In this document: piece by piece, positions 38,145 to 49,541 of the stretch
Layout: every line of letters starts with the position of its first letter
Numbering within the stretch: position 1 is the stretch's first letter
Assembly: GCA_003508835.1 (NCBI GenBank)
Contig: PUFA01000164.1
Location: 3,969,407-4,033,406, forward strand
Length of the DNA: 64,000 nt
Origin: Eonycteris spelaea
Taxonomy: Eukaryota; Chordata; Mammalia; Chiroptera; Pteropodidae
Direction: 5' to 3'
Program-made: the position numbers and the translations under genes
The notes under the pieces: model-generated
The model's input: the letters and a program-made list of their open reading frames with translations, nothing else
Told to the model about the DNA's origin: nothing
Databases searched by the model: none

Positions 38145-39187
38145 GTAGTAATCAAAGCAGTAGGGTACTGACATGAAAACAGACACATAAGTCAATGGAA
38201 AAGAATTAAGAGAGGCCAGAAATAAACTCACATATATATGGGCAATAAATCTTTGATAAAGGAGGGGAGAATATACGATGGGGAAAAGACAGCGTCTTTA
38301 ATCAACGATATTGGGAAAATTGGACAGTTAAATGCAAAAGAATGAAACTGGACCACTTTCTTATATACAAAAACAAATTTAAAATGGATTAAAGAATTGC
38401 ATGTAAGACCTGAAACCAAAATTCCTAGAAAGAAAAAACAGGCAGTAAAGCTCTTTTTGAACCATAAAATATTTTTTGGACCAGTCTCTTCAGACAAATG
38501 TAACAAAAGCAGAAACAAACAAATGAGATTATGCCAAATTTGAAAGCTTTGCACAATGAAAAAAAAATCAACAAAATTAATAGGAAATCGACTGAAGGGG
38601 AGAAGATATTTACAATTCATATATCCAAATGGTGGTTAATGTACCAAATATATAAAGAACTTACACAACTTAATATCAAAGGTACAAACAACCTGATTAG
38701 AAAAATGGGTAGAGGACTTCGGATATTTTTCCAAAGAAGACATACAAATGGCCAACAGGCACATGAAAAGATGCCCAACCATGACTAATCATCAAGGATA
38801 TGCAAATCAAAACCACGAGATATTACTTTGCACCTGTCAGAATGTTTATTATCAAAAAGACAAAAAAAAAAAAAACGACTGTTAAAAAGGTTGTAGAAAA
38901 ATGGGAACCCTTGTACACTGTTGGTAGGAATGTAAAATGTTGAAGTCAATATGGAAAATAGTATAGAAGTTATGGGATTTCCTAAATAATTAAAAACAGA
39001 ACTACCATATGAACTAGTAGTTCCATTGCCAGGTAGTTATCTGAAGAAAATGAAAACACTAATATAAGATACACACACACACACACGCACACACACACAC
39101 CTATATTCATTGAAGTATTATTTACTATAGCCGAGACATGAAAACAACCTGTGTCTATCAGCATATGAATGGATAAAGAAAATGTGG

Positions 39188-39190
<3 letters not shown>
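38145..39190 (+). pseudogene. L1 ORF2 C-terminal remnant
   Basis: ORF2p is the L1 endonuclease/reverse transcriptase; only the region after the reverse-transcriptase domain survives. Landmarks are GTAATCAAAGCAGTAGGG, CAAATGGCCAACAGGCACAT, GATATGCAAATCAAAACCAC, TGTTGGTAGGAATGTAAAAT and GAATGGATAAAGAAAATGTG. Frames are broken by indels; the longest intact piece is 38531-38788 (85 codons), containing residues [13 protein letters not shown]. Not functional. Confidence 0.85.
39070..39101. repeat. (CA)n microsatellite in L1 ORF2
   Basis: About 16 CA units with one CG interruption, grown where L1 normally reads GATATATGCACCCCTATG. Confidence 0.95.
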
Positions 39191-39225
<35 letters not shown>

Positions 39226-39269
39226 CACATATATTTATGGCATGCACATGCACACACACAAGAGTACAG

Positions 39270-39319
<50 letters not shown>

Positions 39320-39335
39320 TCATATATATATACAG

Positions 39336-39409
<74 letters not shown>
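39190..39409. repeat. Composite (CA)n/(TA)n microsatellite, duplicated unit
   Basis: A CA run (39190-39219) is followed by two copies of the unit ACAGGTG + (TA)n + (CA)n. The first is 39266-39319, the second 39332-39409 with longer runs. The array sits in L1 where GTACATATACACAATGGAAT is expected and replaces about 20 bp of element. Frames of 71-141 codons on both strands are only translated repeat (His-Thr, Tyr-Ile, Cys-Val). Confidence 0.95.
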
Positions 39410-39412
<3 letters not shown>

Positions 39413-39885
39413 TATAAAAAAGAATAAAATCGTGTCATTTGTGATGACTTGAATGAATCTAGAGTGTTTTATGCTAAGTCAAATGAGTCAGAGACAGACA
39501 AAGAGCATATAATATCATTTATATGTGCTATCTAAAAATTAAAATAAACAACAAAACATAAACAAACTTATAAAAACAGGAAACAAAGTGAAGGTTATCA
39601 AAGAGTGGGATGGTTGAAGGGCAAGAAAAATAAGTGAAGAGGTTAAGAGGTGCAAAGTTTGGGTCATAAAATAAGTCATAGGGATGTAACAGACAGCATA
39701 GGAAATATAGTTAATAATATTGCAGCAACTTTGTATAGTGACAGGTTGTAACTAGACTTATTGTGTTATCACTTTGTAATGTGTATATGTATTGAATCAC
39801 TGTAATGTACACCTGAAAGTAATAGGATGGTGTATATCGATTATGTCAATAGAGAGAAATAAAAAGAAAAGACAAAATAAAATAT

Positions 39886-41429
39886 GGAGATTTATACAAG
39901 TGAACAATGGTGCCATTTAAATAATGGTTTTCATTGCTTAAAGTTGGCAGTATAACTTAAAGACTAGAGAATAAAGGAGTAATCTTTTCTTATCTATGCC
40001 ACTGGTGGCCTTGAGCAAGTCATTTACTTCTTCGTTTTAACCCAGAGTATTAACAGAAGAACACTCTTACCCTGTGCTTAAAACTGATAACTTCCACTGC
40101 CTGCATGACTTTGTATCTGCCATAGCTACATTCAAAATTGCACTGTTGATAAGAGATAAGTATAGAGGGTGATGCAAGATGAACTCATCATAACTATTCA
40201 GGGTTAGCTAATATAGGGAAAGACAACATGAAACATATTTCATAACAATTTTGTGCTTACTCTCAATTACCTTTTATGATATTACAATTATTTTGAAGTC
40301 ACATTGCTAAAAAATTTTCCAACACTGGCCTAGTGGCTGCACCAGATTTTTATGTGGTAGCGGGTAAAGGTCAGAGGTAATATAAGCAACACATGAGTAG
40401 TTTTTTCAAAGTATACATGCTTTTCCTAGTCCAAATCCACTCTCACTTTGTAGAATAATCTCTGGACTAAATTGGAGGAGAGGAAGATAGGGATGAAAAA
40501 ACAAAAAAGTAATCTTGTTTTAACAATTTCTTTTGTAGACTCTGATATATGTCCCTTTCCAACTTGACAAGAACTAGAGTACACTGAAGGAAGCTGGATC
40601 CTGAAATACAGGAATTATTTGTGAACACATTGAAATCTGGTATTTAATTCCAAGTACTACAGAAGGGGTTTGCTGCTTTATTGATTTCTCTTGAGGTATG
40701 CTTTGCACTATCCTCCATCAGAATGAAAAAAACCTCTGATTTCTGAGAATATCTCTAGACCTACTACTAAACTAAAATCTTGATAGATGCTTCCTATGAA
40801 TCTATATTTCAAATAGTCTCCTCCGTGAAATTCATGAATGCAAAACCTGAATGCTATTGCATTATAGGAAAGTTTCTATGTATATTTATTGTTTGAGCTC
40901 CCTGATTTTCACACATACACACACAAAATATTATTAATCAAAATTGCATATATTGATGTTACAGCCATATTTTTAGACCTGGATGTTGATTTTAAAAGTT
41001 GAGTCACATAAATATAATTACAGGTCAGGCACATTATGAAGTAAATGTGAGAGTTCCAAGTCAAACATTAAATAAAATCCTGATAATCATACTCTGTTTC
41101 TTTTCAAACTCAGAAAAAAAATCAATTTGAAAAGCAAAAGGCTCTTTGCTATCTCATAATCAATGGTTAATCCATTTGGTGTATAATCATTTGAAATATT
41201 AAATATACTTATTCATATTTTTCAAATGAAAAGTCATTTTATTTATTATTAATTAATTAATAATCATACTTATTAATTTGGTTATTTAATCATGTATTCA
41301 ATAAACATTTTTGATTGCCTAATATCTGTCATCTACACTAAGAGTTATAAGATTAAAATACAGTAGGTTCATTTCTCCAAGAGCTCCAATAGGGTAACTA
41401 AATAATTAATTTGTTCATTATGTACCACC
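39886..41429. other. AT-rich DNA with one MIR scrap
   Basis: Apart from the MIR core at 39995-40065, no repeat or gene is recognised. Near 41240-41270 there are TTATTAATTAATTAATAA-type runs. Confidence 0.5.
39995..40065 (+). repeat. MIR core fragment, sense
   Basis: GGCCTTGAGCAAGTCATTTA followed by CTTCTTCGTTTTAACCC matches the MIR core GACCTTGGGCAAGTTACTTA then CCTCTCTGTGCCTC. Confidence 0.6.
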
Positions 41430-41735
41430 TTCAAAGAAGTCACAGAGACAGAGTGACGAAAGACAGGCAAAGGGCATGTCCATAGGGAAGAACAAAGGGG
41501 AAAAAAATGAGATGGCTTTTGTATGAAGTACTTGGGGAAACAGCAAGTACTTTTGCAGCACTGGCTGGAGTTACCAAGGTAAATATAGGGCTAATTAAGG
41601 AAGATATGTGCAGGCCACCATAAAAAATTGGGGACTCTATTTGTAGGTAAGGGGGTACCACATAAACATTTTAAGCAGGAAAGTGCCATAACCAGATTGG
41701 ATTTCAGAAAGATTATCTGATTGTGGAATTAATTG
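41430..41735 (+). repeat. Ancient mammalian repeat (family A), 5' portion
   Basis: AAGACAGGCAAAGGGCATG, GGGGACTCTATTTGTAGG, ACATTTTAAGCAGGAAAGTG, CCATAACCAGATTGGATTTC and AGAAAGATTATCTGATTGTG follow a common old repeat (GGACTTTATCCTGTAGG, TTTTAAGCAGGGGAGTGACATG, AGAAAGATCACTCTGG) whose name I do not recall. Later parts of the same family lie at 58310-58565 and 59290-59760. Confidence 0.6.
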
Positions 41736-42474
41736 GATTATAAGGGGCAACATTTCAAATAGAGATTGTAAATAGAAATCATCAGTCTTGAAATAACTTT
41801 AAGGAATATAAACTTCCAAGTCTTCTTTTCCCACAGTACATTCATTCTAAAAAATATATTTGGTGTATTTTTATGACTCGATATATATTGTCAAATTAAA
41901 TTCCAAAAAGATTGTACAGCAGCATGGTACTTAATTAAAGTTTAGTTTCAGCACATCTAATGAAAAATAACCAAACGTCGAAAATCACCCTTGCCAGTTG
42001 CTGAAAAATGTGCCCTTTTGAAGATCTACATTCTTTCAAACTGCACAGTACTTTTTTTTTTCTTCATTTTGATATAGGCTACTACTTCCTCAGTAAAATA
42101 TCAGATGATGTAATAGCTCGTGTTAAGGTCCATAGTTTATTAAAATAAGTACTGTGTTTTTGAAAACTAGGAGCACATTCAGTGTTGAGCAAAGTGTACG
42201 TATACTCTGCGGGACGTGAGTTGAAACTGACAAGGATTGAAGGAACAGCCGATTCATATTTTCCTCTATGACCCACTGGGTCTGGAACATATATTAACTA
42301 GAATGACAAGTAATATTCCCAACACTATTTGAATGTATCCACTTTCTCTCTCAACCATATATATTTGAAACCAGGTAATTTAAATGCAGGAAATGAAAGT
42401 CAACTATACAAAGTTTTCAATTTATTTTCTTTGCAATAATGACAATTTCAATTCATACTTTTTGGGCAAAGCAT

Positions 42475-43017
42475 TGAAGAGGACCAAAATTTGTCACCCC
42501 AAACTATATATTTTGGGATATTGATTATAAGCTGGCTATTTTTAAGAAAAGAAGGACTTAGGAAAAACCTTTGACTTTCCCCGTAACTGTCTAAAAGGAA
42601 TTTAGATAGAAGACCTGATCCAGGAAGGGAGATATCTTCACAGATAACTATAGTTTAATTTGAACTAATGTGTGATAGACAGGGAAGAACCTAGTGAGGC
42701 CCATTTGTTCAAAGTATTCTCTGTGTCCCACTAACGACAGCCCAGAAAACATTTATTTATCAAACATTTGCTTTTCCATCTCCATGGGAATTGCCTTCCT
42801 GTCCTTTGAAGTCCCAAATCACAAGCCCCTGCCCCCTCCTCCTTAACTCCAGAATTATAAATAAGCCTCAGGTGCCCATTCTGTCCTTGGGTCTCATATT
42901 CTTATGACATGTGCCTATGTATTAAATTTGGTTATTTTCTTCTGTTAACTGGATTATTAATCAAGGCAGAAGAACTTAGAAAGCTAGGAGAAAAAATTAT
43001 TTTTGTGTCCCTCCGCA
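42475..43017 (+). mobile_element. ERV LTR (ERVL-like), copy 1
   Basis: It starts TGAAGAGGACCAAAATTTGT then CACCCC. It contains a TATA-type promoter TTATAAATAA (42855-42864), a polyadenylation signal ATTAAA (42921-42926), the preceding CTTGGGTCTCATATTCTTAT, and a 3' end GAAGAACTTAGAAAGC ... CCTCCGCA. Related to 60845-61235 in start, signal region and end. About 540 bp; no target duplication found. No gag-pol sequence recognised after it. Confidence 0.7.
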
Positions 43018-44810
43018 GTACTACCATTATTAAAAAGAGTAAAAAAGATTGTTTAGCTTTTAGGTGTATTTATTCTTTAGTAAGTTATCAATTAATAGCC
43101 ATTGCCTTTGGATTTATTAAAGTCATAATATTTGCAAGTCATATTTTGTACAAGCTATTTGTTTGGTGGAAATGTAACAGAATATTGCAGGAAACAATTC
43201 TATTCTAAAGAATGGTACAAGACACATTTATACAGAATTTATTAAAAAACAGAAAACCTTCTCCAGTGACTCTGATCTCCCCAAACTATATAAAAGAATA
43301 TTGAAATTTTGGATAGATTATTTGAAGAGAGTTTATAGGCTTAGAGAAAGCTGTGATATTTCCTCTGGGAGAATGGGAGTGGCCTTCCCTCTTCAAGTCA
43401 AGTGTGGGAAAATGCTCCAAGAAGAAACACTTGTAGAGCCTAAGGTGCCTTCAGACAGGGCAACTTCTTTCTCATTTGAATGCTTGCTGAACTGCAGAAA
43501 TTTATAGACTTTACATTGCACAGGAATAGAGTATGGTGTAAAAGGTCCTGAGAAAACTTGGTGTGTGTTCCAGGGAGTTTGGGAATGTATATAAACTGTT
43601 CTCTGCTAAAGAAGTCTGAAGGCATAATAAGTCATTTTGGAGAAGCTTTCCATGGCAGGGTGAGGCTAGAGGGGTCAGCAGTTAAACAGTGCATTTACAG
43701 TATTTGGAAGAGTAAACGTGTAAGATTTCCGAAGACCATGAGGACAGTAGATATGATAGCTTAGCTAGTTTTCCTTCATGCATTCCCACTCATGAGAGGG
43801 TTAGAGTAGGGATAATAAGACACAGAGGTGGGGCTTTTAGACAGGTCAATGGATGAGGGAGTAGCATTATATCAGGCAACTGTGTAGAGTCAAAGTCCGT
43901 CAAGCTCTTCCAAAGAACAGCAAGCATCATGCCTGAAGGAACATCGTCCATTTGGTGGTGGCTACGTAGAGGCATCAATGGCCATATTTCAATATCATCC
44001 ATTACATAACTCCCAAGTCTCCTTCCTCTAATCCATTTTCTTCCCTCTATAAGACCATAAGCTTAGCGGCAAGGGTCACACCTTTGCTGGGCTAAGAGAA
44101 GCTGTAATTATGTCAGAACCAAAGTTCTGTTAGATGAACCAGACATTTTAACAACTAAATGTATCAGTTACCTTAGATTTTTTTCTACAATTGAAAATAA
44201 TTGGAAAGCATAGTATATACTTAGAGTTGAACAACATCAAAAAATTTAATGAAGTATGAAGGCAGAATTTGTAGAAAAGCAAACGTAATTTCCTATTTAT
44301 ACCCCATAGAGTTCAATACCCCTCTCCACTTAAATAATCCAGTTGCAAGAGTATTAATCATTTTACATATTTGCTTCACTACTTTTTCTTGCTCTATTTT
44401 TAACCTGTTTATTATGGTTATATCAGAAGAATATGTGTGTACACATGTATGTGAAAGGAATCAATTAACATGTTCAAATACTTATACTTCCCTTTGTCAT
44501 CTCTTCTATATTTTTTAGATACTGAGTGAGTCATTCACATTTTATAAGGTACAATAATGTTTGCAGTACACTCTCTTGAATATTTCAAGCTTAATATTAA
44601 TCTTTCAATTCACGTGGAATATTTTTGGTCACCGCTTTTAATGGACTCTGTGATGTGGTTCCCCAAACCCCCTTAGGAATTTTAGGAATATTTCAGATGA
44701 AGAATATTGCCTCGATAAAGAGCAGAAGCATGCCTTTAACAATAGGTAGAAGCAAATGTAGAAAAATGCTTGGTCTCCTTTCCCTATTTGAAACATTTCA
44801 AAGGGATATC
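43018..44810. other. Unclassified, partly less AT-rich DNA
   Basis: No repeat family is assigned. From about 43300 to 44000 GC rises and several frames of 60-70 codons occur on both strands (43301-43507, 43440-43625, 43558-43764, 43790-44002), none with a motif. A weak L2-3'-like phrase (AGACCATAAGCTTAGCGGCA) lies near 44052. It could be unrecognised ERV interior, an older repeat or unique DNA. Confidence 0.4.
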
Positions 44811-44850
44811 TTTTATTATTGTTATTATTATTATTATTATTATTAATAAT
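44811..44850. repeat. (ATT)n tail of an antisense L1
   Basis: Ten or more TTA units. On the minus strand this is an AAT-type tail at the L1 3' end, and it marks the element's orientation. Confidence 0.9.
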
Positions 44851-45727
44851 AAATTTATTGGGTGACACTGGTAAATAAAACTATATGTGTACAATTGTAT
44901 ATTAGATCATCTGTATATTGCATTGTGTGGTTGCCACCCAAAGTCAAATCTTCATCACCATATATTTGACCCCCTTTACCTTTTTCTTTCCTTCACTTTC
45001 CCTCTAGTAATCCCTAAACTGTTGTCTGTGTTTGATGTCTGTTTGTCTTATCTGTTTGTTGCTTTGTTTTATATCCCAAATATAAATGAAATAATGTGGC
45101 TTTAGTCTTTTTCTGATTGACACATTTTGCTTAGCATGATAATTTCAAAAACTATCTATGCTGTTACAAATGGCAGAATTTCATCTTTTCTTATGGCTGA
45201 GTAATATTCCACTATACATATGTACCACATTTTTAATCTAATCATCAAAAAACACTTTGGTTGTTTCCAGGGCTAAAGCCAAAATATATAAAGAACTCAT
45301 AAAACTGAACAAGAAAAAAAAATCCAATTAAAAAACAGGCAGAGGACCCAAAAAGACACTTCTCCCAAGAAGACATACAAATGGCCAACAGACATATGAA
45401 AAGATGTTCAACTTCACTAGCTGTTAGGAAAATGCAAATCAAAATCACAGTGATATACCATCTTACACCTGTTAGAGTGGCTATCATCAACAGGACAAGT
45501 AATAACAAGTCTTGGAAATGTTGTGGAGAAGAAAAACTCATACACTACTGGTGGGAATATAAATTGATACAGTCACTACAGAAAACAGTATGGTTTTCTC
45601 AAAAAATTAAGGCTAGAGCTACCATATAACTCAGAAATCCCTCTTCTGGGTATCTATGCAAAACACTTGAAAACATTTCTCTGTAAAGATATATACCCCT
45701 ATGTTCATTTTAGTGTTATTCACAGTG
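44814..45727 (-). mobile_element. LINE-1 insertion with twin-priming inversion
   Basis: 44846-45274 is the L1 3' end on the minus strand: AAATTTATTGGGTGACACTG, GTGTGGTTGCCACCCAAAGT, ACCATATATTTGACCCCCTT, GGCTGAGTAATATTCCACTA, TTGGTTGTTTCCAGGGC. 45275-45727 is the preceding L1 segment on the plus strand. It ends at TTATTCACAGTG, exactly where the other half begins in L1 order, so almost nothing was lost. Target duplications flank it: AAGGGATATCTTT (44801-44813) and AAGGGAATACCTTT (45728-45741), 12 of 14 aligned. The 3' UTR resembles bat L1s. Confidence 0.9.
45275..45727 (+). pseudogene. Inverted L1 ORF2 C-terminal segment
   Basis: The frame 45381-45629 (82 codons) is recognisably the ORF2p C-terminal region. 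It contains [20 protein letters not shown], then [11 protein letters not shown], and a [10 protein letters not shown] block with the conserved paired tryptophans. It has no start of its own and ends at decay stops. Being only a fragment of ORF2, it cannot encode an active protein. Confidence 0.85.
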
Positions 45728-45741
45728 AAGGGAATACCTTT

Positions 45742-48235
45742 AGAGGTCATTATTTAGACTATGTCAGAGCCCACATTCTCTGTCTATCCAGTTCAACTAC
45801 TTTCACCATTCTATCACAGGTTTTGATGCCAAAAGCCCTTAACTGGTACCAATAATCACTCTCTGCTCTTTGAATCCAACCCATGAAAGAAAATATTTAA
45901 ATTGAATCCTCCTTCAAAATAAGTAACAATTTATTACAATGCCATTTACGAAATAATGTTTATCTTCTCTGAGGTTTTCTAATGACTATTAATCATACAG
46001 TAGGATGTCTATGTAGTACAGTCAGTATGATACATATATGATTTGTACAGGTGTATTTTGTCATATGTGCTTATGCTTGCACACACACACACACACACAC
46101 ACAAATGGGGAAGGTAGCAGAACTCATGTGTTTGTTAAAAAACTAGAAAATTAAGGGTCAATCTTCATCATTATATCAACCATTTAAATGTCATCCTAAG
46201 AAATTTCAACTTACGTCTTAGGTAAACATAGTGTTTTTAAAGCAGAAGAGTAAAACATCCAAAATTTTATTAGTAAAAAAAGCAGCAGCAGTGTATACAC
46301 CAACAGGACTTAGAGGTTATTATAGCAGATGAGGTTAAAGATGATGAATATCTGAAATAGGATGTTGACTCTGGCAAACATTACAAGGAACTCATTTAAA
46401 ATAATTTGAAGCTAGAATTGATGGAACTTGATGACAACATTGAAAAATCGATAGAGAGCTTTTATTAATGTTATATACTGCTTAAATATAATTTAATAGA
46501 ATCCAAGATACATTATTTTTAATTTTAAATATTAGAAGTATACTTATTCTAGAGAAATAAAAGGAATAATTCTTCAGTCATACATTTATACCTAAGCTGG
46601 TACCACAGATGAGTGATAAATGATGCATTAACTATATTATTGTTGCTTGTGCTTTTAAAATGGAGAAATATCAAGATTTAAATTTACACATCTTTAAAGC
46701 ATAACATTGCAACTGAATAATTTATGAGCAGTAGCACTGAGACTACTTAAAGAGAATACAGCATAATTTGAAACAAATAACTTACTAAAAAATCTGCAAG
46801 GTTATGTATGCAAGGTAAAAGATAAACTCAAGATGATATTTCAGAATCTATAAACATAACAATCCAATAAAAAATTTCCACTCCTAAGTATGACATGCCA
46901 CTGTGAATCACAATAGAAAAATGTGAATAATTTAGGTAAATTTCAAGGTCAAAGACCCCACTTTTTTTTTATTTTTTTGTTGTAAATCACAGACATGTAT
47001 CCCAGAACTAAACAAACCTATTTTGGGGAAAAATTTAAATACTAACAGATAAAGATTAAGACAATTAAGTTGAATTTAAAAGTAGGAAAATTTACCCTAT
47101 TTTAGTTTGGTTTGCTATAATATATACACATATACATATAAATCCTTAGTAATAACATCAGTGTTTTAGTATTTTATCTTGTTTCCAACTTTATATGAAC
47201 TATTAATGACCTTTTTTTAGAAAACTGATATTTTAAAAATTAAAAATGCAAAAATTAATGAAAACAAAAAATATTAAAATATTAAAAATGTTAAAGAAAA
47301 TCTTATCAAACCTGTGTTTTAGTATCAAGCGAAAGTGGATTCATTTTTGTCATATTATAGTGAGACATCAATGTGGTAATAAATACGCAGATAAAAGTAT
47401 GAATTTACAATGAATTATGCATGAGTTTTTTTTCTAGAAAGGAAAGGAATTAGAACACAAGTCTGTCTTTTAAACTGCAAATCTCATGGGGTTTTGTTGT
47501 TGTCGTTTGTTTGTTTTTTATCATTCCATATAGTTAGCTTCAATTCAGGGATTCTAAAAACTTTTACTTCATTTGTTAGATTATAATTTAACATGTAGCT
47601 CAAAATCAATGGAATCTTTTAATCTTTATTTATATGACAATATCGCATGATATCACGTCATAATATACTTTTCTGTTGGAAAACAGGAGGCAAAAGGAGT
47701 GAGGAAGAAAGACAGGAAATTGGGTAATAGCCATTTTCAATTTGTACTTAGAAATGAAAGAGTTAATGATTATTTCTCATGCTCTGGAACTCTATTTTAG
47801 TGATATTATATTTAAATGTGACAGTTTATTTGTACAATGTCTATTTTATAAAGACATATCTGCACAGATGATAAGGCTTTAGCAGGAAACTAATTTTCTA
47901 TTGATTTTTATGGAAAACTATCATCACTCTGTAGTCAAGGGTTAAAACTATATTAACTAATTATATAATTATAAAGTGGGACTTTGGCTAGACTATGTTC
48001 TAGGAATATTCAAACACACACACACAGCTCTGTTATTTATATGAAATTTTTAGAACTGGCAAGTTAACTAAATTTTTGGCATTTTATTATTACATTTGGT
48101 CTAAAATATTCATTCTAAACCTGCATAAAATTTTAGTTTTCATCTGGGATTAGTCTCATTAAGCGATCTATTTTATAATGCACAGTAATTATACCAAAAG
48201 GATATGATCTATTCTATTTAGGCAGAAAAACTAAA
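45742..48235. other. AT-rich DNA, no gene
   Basis: Includes (CA)n at 46080-46102, a T-run near 46962, GTTTGTTTGT text near 47495-47518 and a short CA run near 48014. No gene or interspersed repeat recognised. Confidence 0.5.
46080..46102. repeat. (CA)n microsatellite
   Basis: About 11 CA units preceded by CTTATGCTTG. Confidence 0.95.
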
Positions 48236-48252
48236 AAGATGAACTAAGCGGT

Positions 48253-48486
48253 GGGGTGGTTCCATAAAGTAGTGGTTAGCATGTCTGTTTTACATCCAGA
48301 AAGTCCTGGGTTCACGCCCCAAGTAGAGCCACGGACCATATCCCACGTGCGCCAGGCCCTGGGTGTACACGAGAGTCTGTGGAGGAAATGCCCTTCCTTC
48401 AGAGATCCAATTCTTAAAGGAGAACCGGCAACATCCATAGGTCTGGTGAAAGTCGGGGGGAGGTGGGAAAATTAAAGAGTGGGGGG
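48253..48486 (+). mobile_element. tRNA-Val-derived SINE-like retroposon
   Basis: A 234-bp insert between direct repeats AAGATGAACTAAGCGGT (48236-48252) and AAGATGAGCTAAGAGGT (48487-48503), 15 of 17 identical, the mark of LINE-assisted retroposition. The head is a tRNA-Val(TAC)-like sequence. The 155-bp body includes CCATATCCCACGTGCGCCAG, GAGAACCGGCAACATCC and a G-rich end (AGAGTGGGGGGAAG) without a poly(A) tail. GC and CpG content far exceed the flanks, suggesting a fairly young insertion. I cannot match the body to a SINE family I know. Frames 48251-48475 and 48244-48438 are chance reads of GC-rich DNA. Confidence 0.7.
48258..48331 (+). pseudogene. tRNA-Val(TAC)-like head, not functional
   Basis: 74 bases aligning along their length with mammalian tRNA-Val(TAC). 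The acceptor GGTTCCA pairs with TAGAGCC with one mismatch. The anticodon loop TTTACAT keeps TAC, but its stem (TCTGT/CCAGA) has a mismatch. AGTAGTGGTTAGC fits the A box. GGTTCACGCCC is a B box with one change. One extra base in the T-arm side (CCCAAG) disrupts folding. No CCA or T-run terminator follows. It is best read as the internal RNA polymerase III promoter of the SINE. Confidence 0.7.
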
Positions 48487-48503
48487 AAGATGAGCTAAGA
48501 GGT

Positions 48504-49506
48504 ATCTTTCCAACTCAGCAATTTTATAAAACAAAGGTTCCTTCATTGTGCCTGCACTAGTGAATACTGAGATGAAAGTTAAAGATTCTATTGTATTCAA
48601 AACTTCTGTCCTTGGTTCCCTGGCCAACATCCCTGGTCTCATTAAACATGTATGTGCAAATTCTCAGAGATAGATTGAAATACAAAGAGTATATTGTGAC
48701 ATGCTATTAGTAAAGGAAAGCAAATATATATTTACATTTATATATATGTCTTTATTATTGCCATTTTTGGCTTAGGATGCAAATTGATACTAAATATCTT
48801 CTAAATATTACATAAATGCTGTATGACTATTAGAAAAGTCTCAATTTAAGTTGGTGAATTTTGACCTGACTTTTGTTATTTATTTTGAAAGTAATCTAGT
48901 TGCATATTTATGCAGTTTGTATACTGTATTTTAAGAATAATCTTAATTTTCTTAGCTGTTGCCATTATTACAAATCACTTCCTCTGTTTTTGATAAATTG
49001 GGCAATCAAATAAGTAACAATTAATGAAAAGCATGTGGAGAATGAATATAGAAGTCTTCCTGAAGTTTTAATTATTTAGAAAATACTTAAAAGTATTATG
49101 TAAGTTATCTCCTGGTAAATGTAAAATGGTACATGAATCTTGCACATCATAAGATTAAGAGTAATTTTCACAATTAAAAATAATTCAAAGATCATTTTAA
49201 AGTCTTTGTAAATAAAATTTGCAATTTATTTCGATATGCATTGTTTATAATAAAAAAAGATTGGAAATGTGAAGTGTCACAAGAAGAAAAGAAAAAACAA
49301 AATGAAGAATCTCTCAGAATGCTTAGAATATAGAATTCCTATTTAATCTATATTCTTTCCTTTATAAAATTAAGATCTAATAAATAGTGTATGCCTTTAC
49401 TTTTAAAATACAAAAAATTGAATTTGGTGTTAGGGGTTTCTACTAAGATCACAAAAGCATGAAAAATTTAGGTAGCTCAAAAATTCAAACAGCAGCCGGA
49501 ATGTAT

Positions 49507-49541
<35 letters not shown>

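Larger units (their letters stand above)
37200..39885 (+). mobile_element. LINE-1 copy, sense, internally deleted
   Basis: The 3' part is certain: an ORF2 C-terminal coding remnant (about 38145-39190), then a 3' UTR with ACAGGTTGTAACTAGACTTA, TCACTTTGTAATGTGTATAT and TAATGTACACCTGAAAGTAA, and a degenerate A-rich tail near 39860-39885. That UTR style is common in Laurasiatherian L1s. Upstream 37200-38140 is less AT-rich, lies on the same strand and leads straight into ORF2 text. It may be the 5' UTR of the same copy, so ORF1 and most of ORF2 would be missing. Microsatellites have expanded in it at two places. Confidence 0.7.

Noticed and set aside
39070..39409. CRISPR-like alternation of repeats and spacers
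   Set aside because: Units are dinucleotide microsatellites inside an L1 in a mammalian genome; no conserved 25-40 bp repeat.
38982..39452. Frames of 71-141 codons on both strands rich in His-Thr, Tyr-Ile or Cys-Val
   Set aside because: Translation of (CA)n/(TA)n microsatellite; long only because the repeat lacks stops.
42909..43208. 99-codon frame starting at the end of the LTR
   Set aside because: It begins inside the LTR polyadenylation region and has no retroviral or cellular motif.
45381..45629. 82-codon ORF2-like frame as an active L1 protein
   Set aside because: It is only the C-terminal piece of ORF2 in an inverted, truncated insertion with no endonuclease or reverse-transcriptase domain.
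48258..48331. Functional tRNA-Val(TAC) gene
   Set aside because: Anticodon-stem mismatch, an extra T-arm base, no T-run terminator, a long non-tRNA body following, and flanking target duplications indicate a SINE head.
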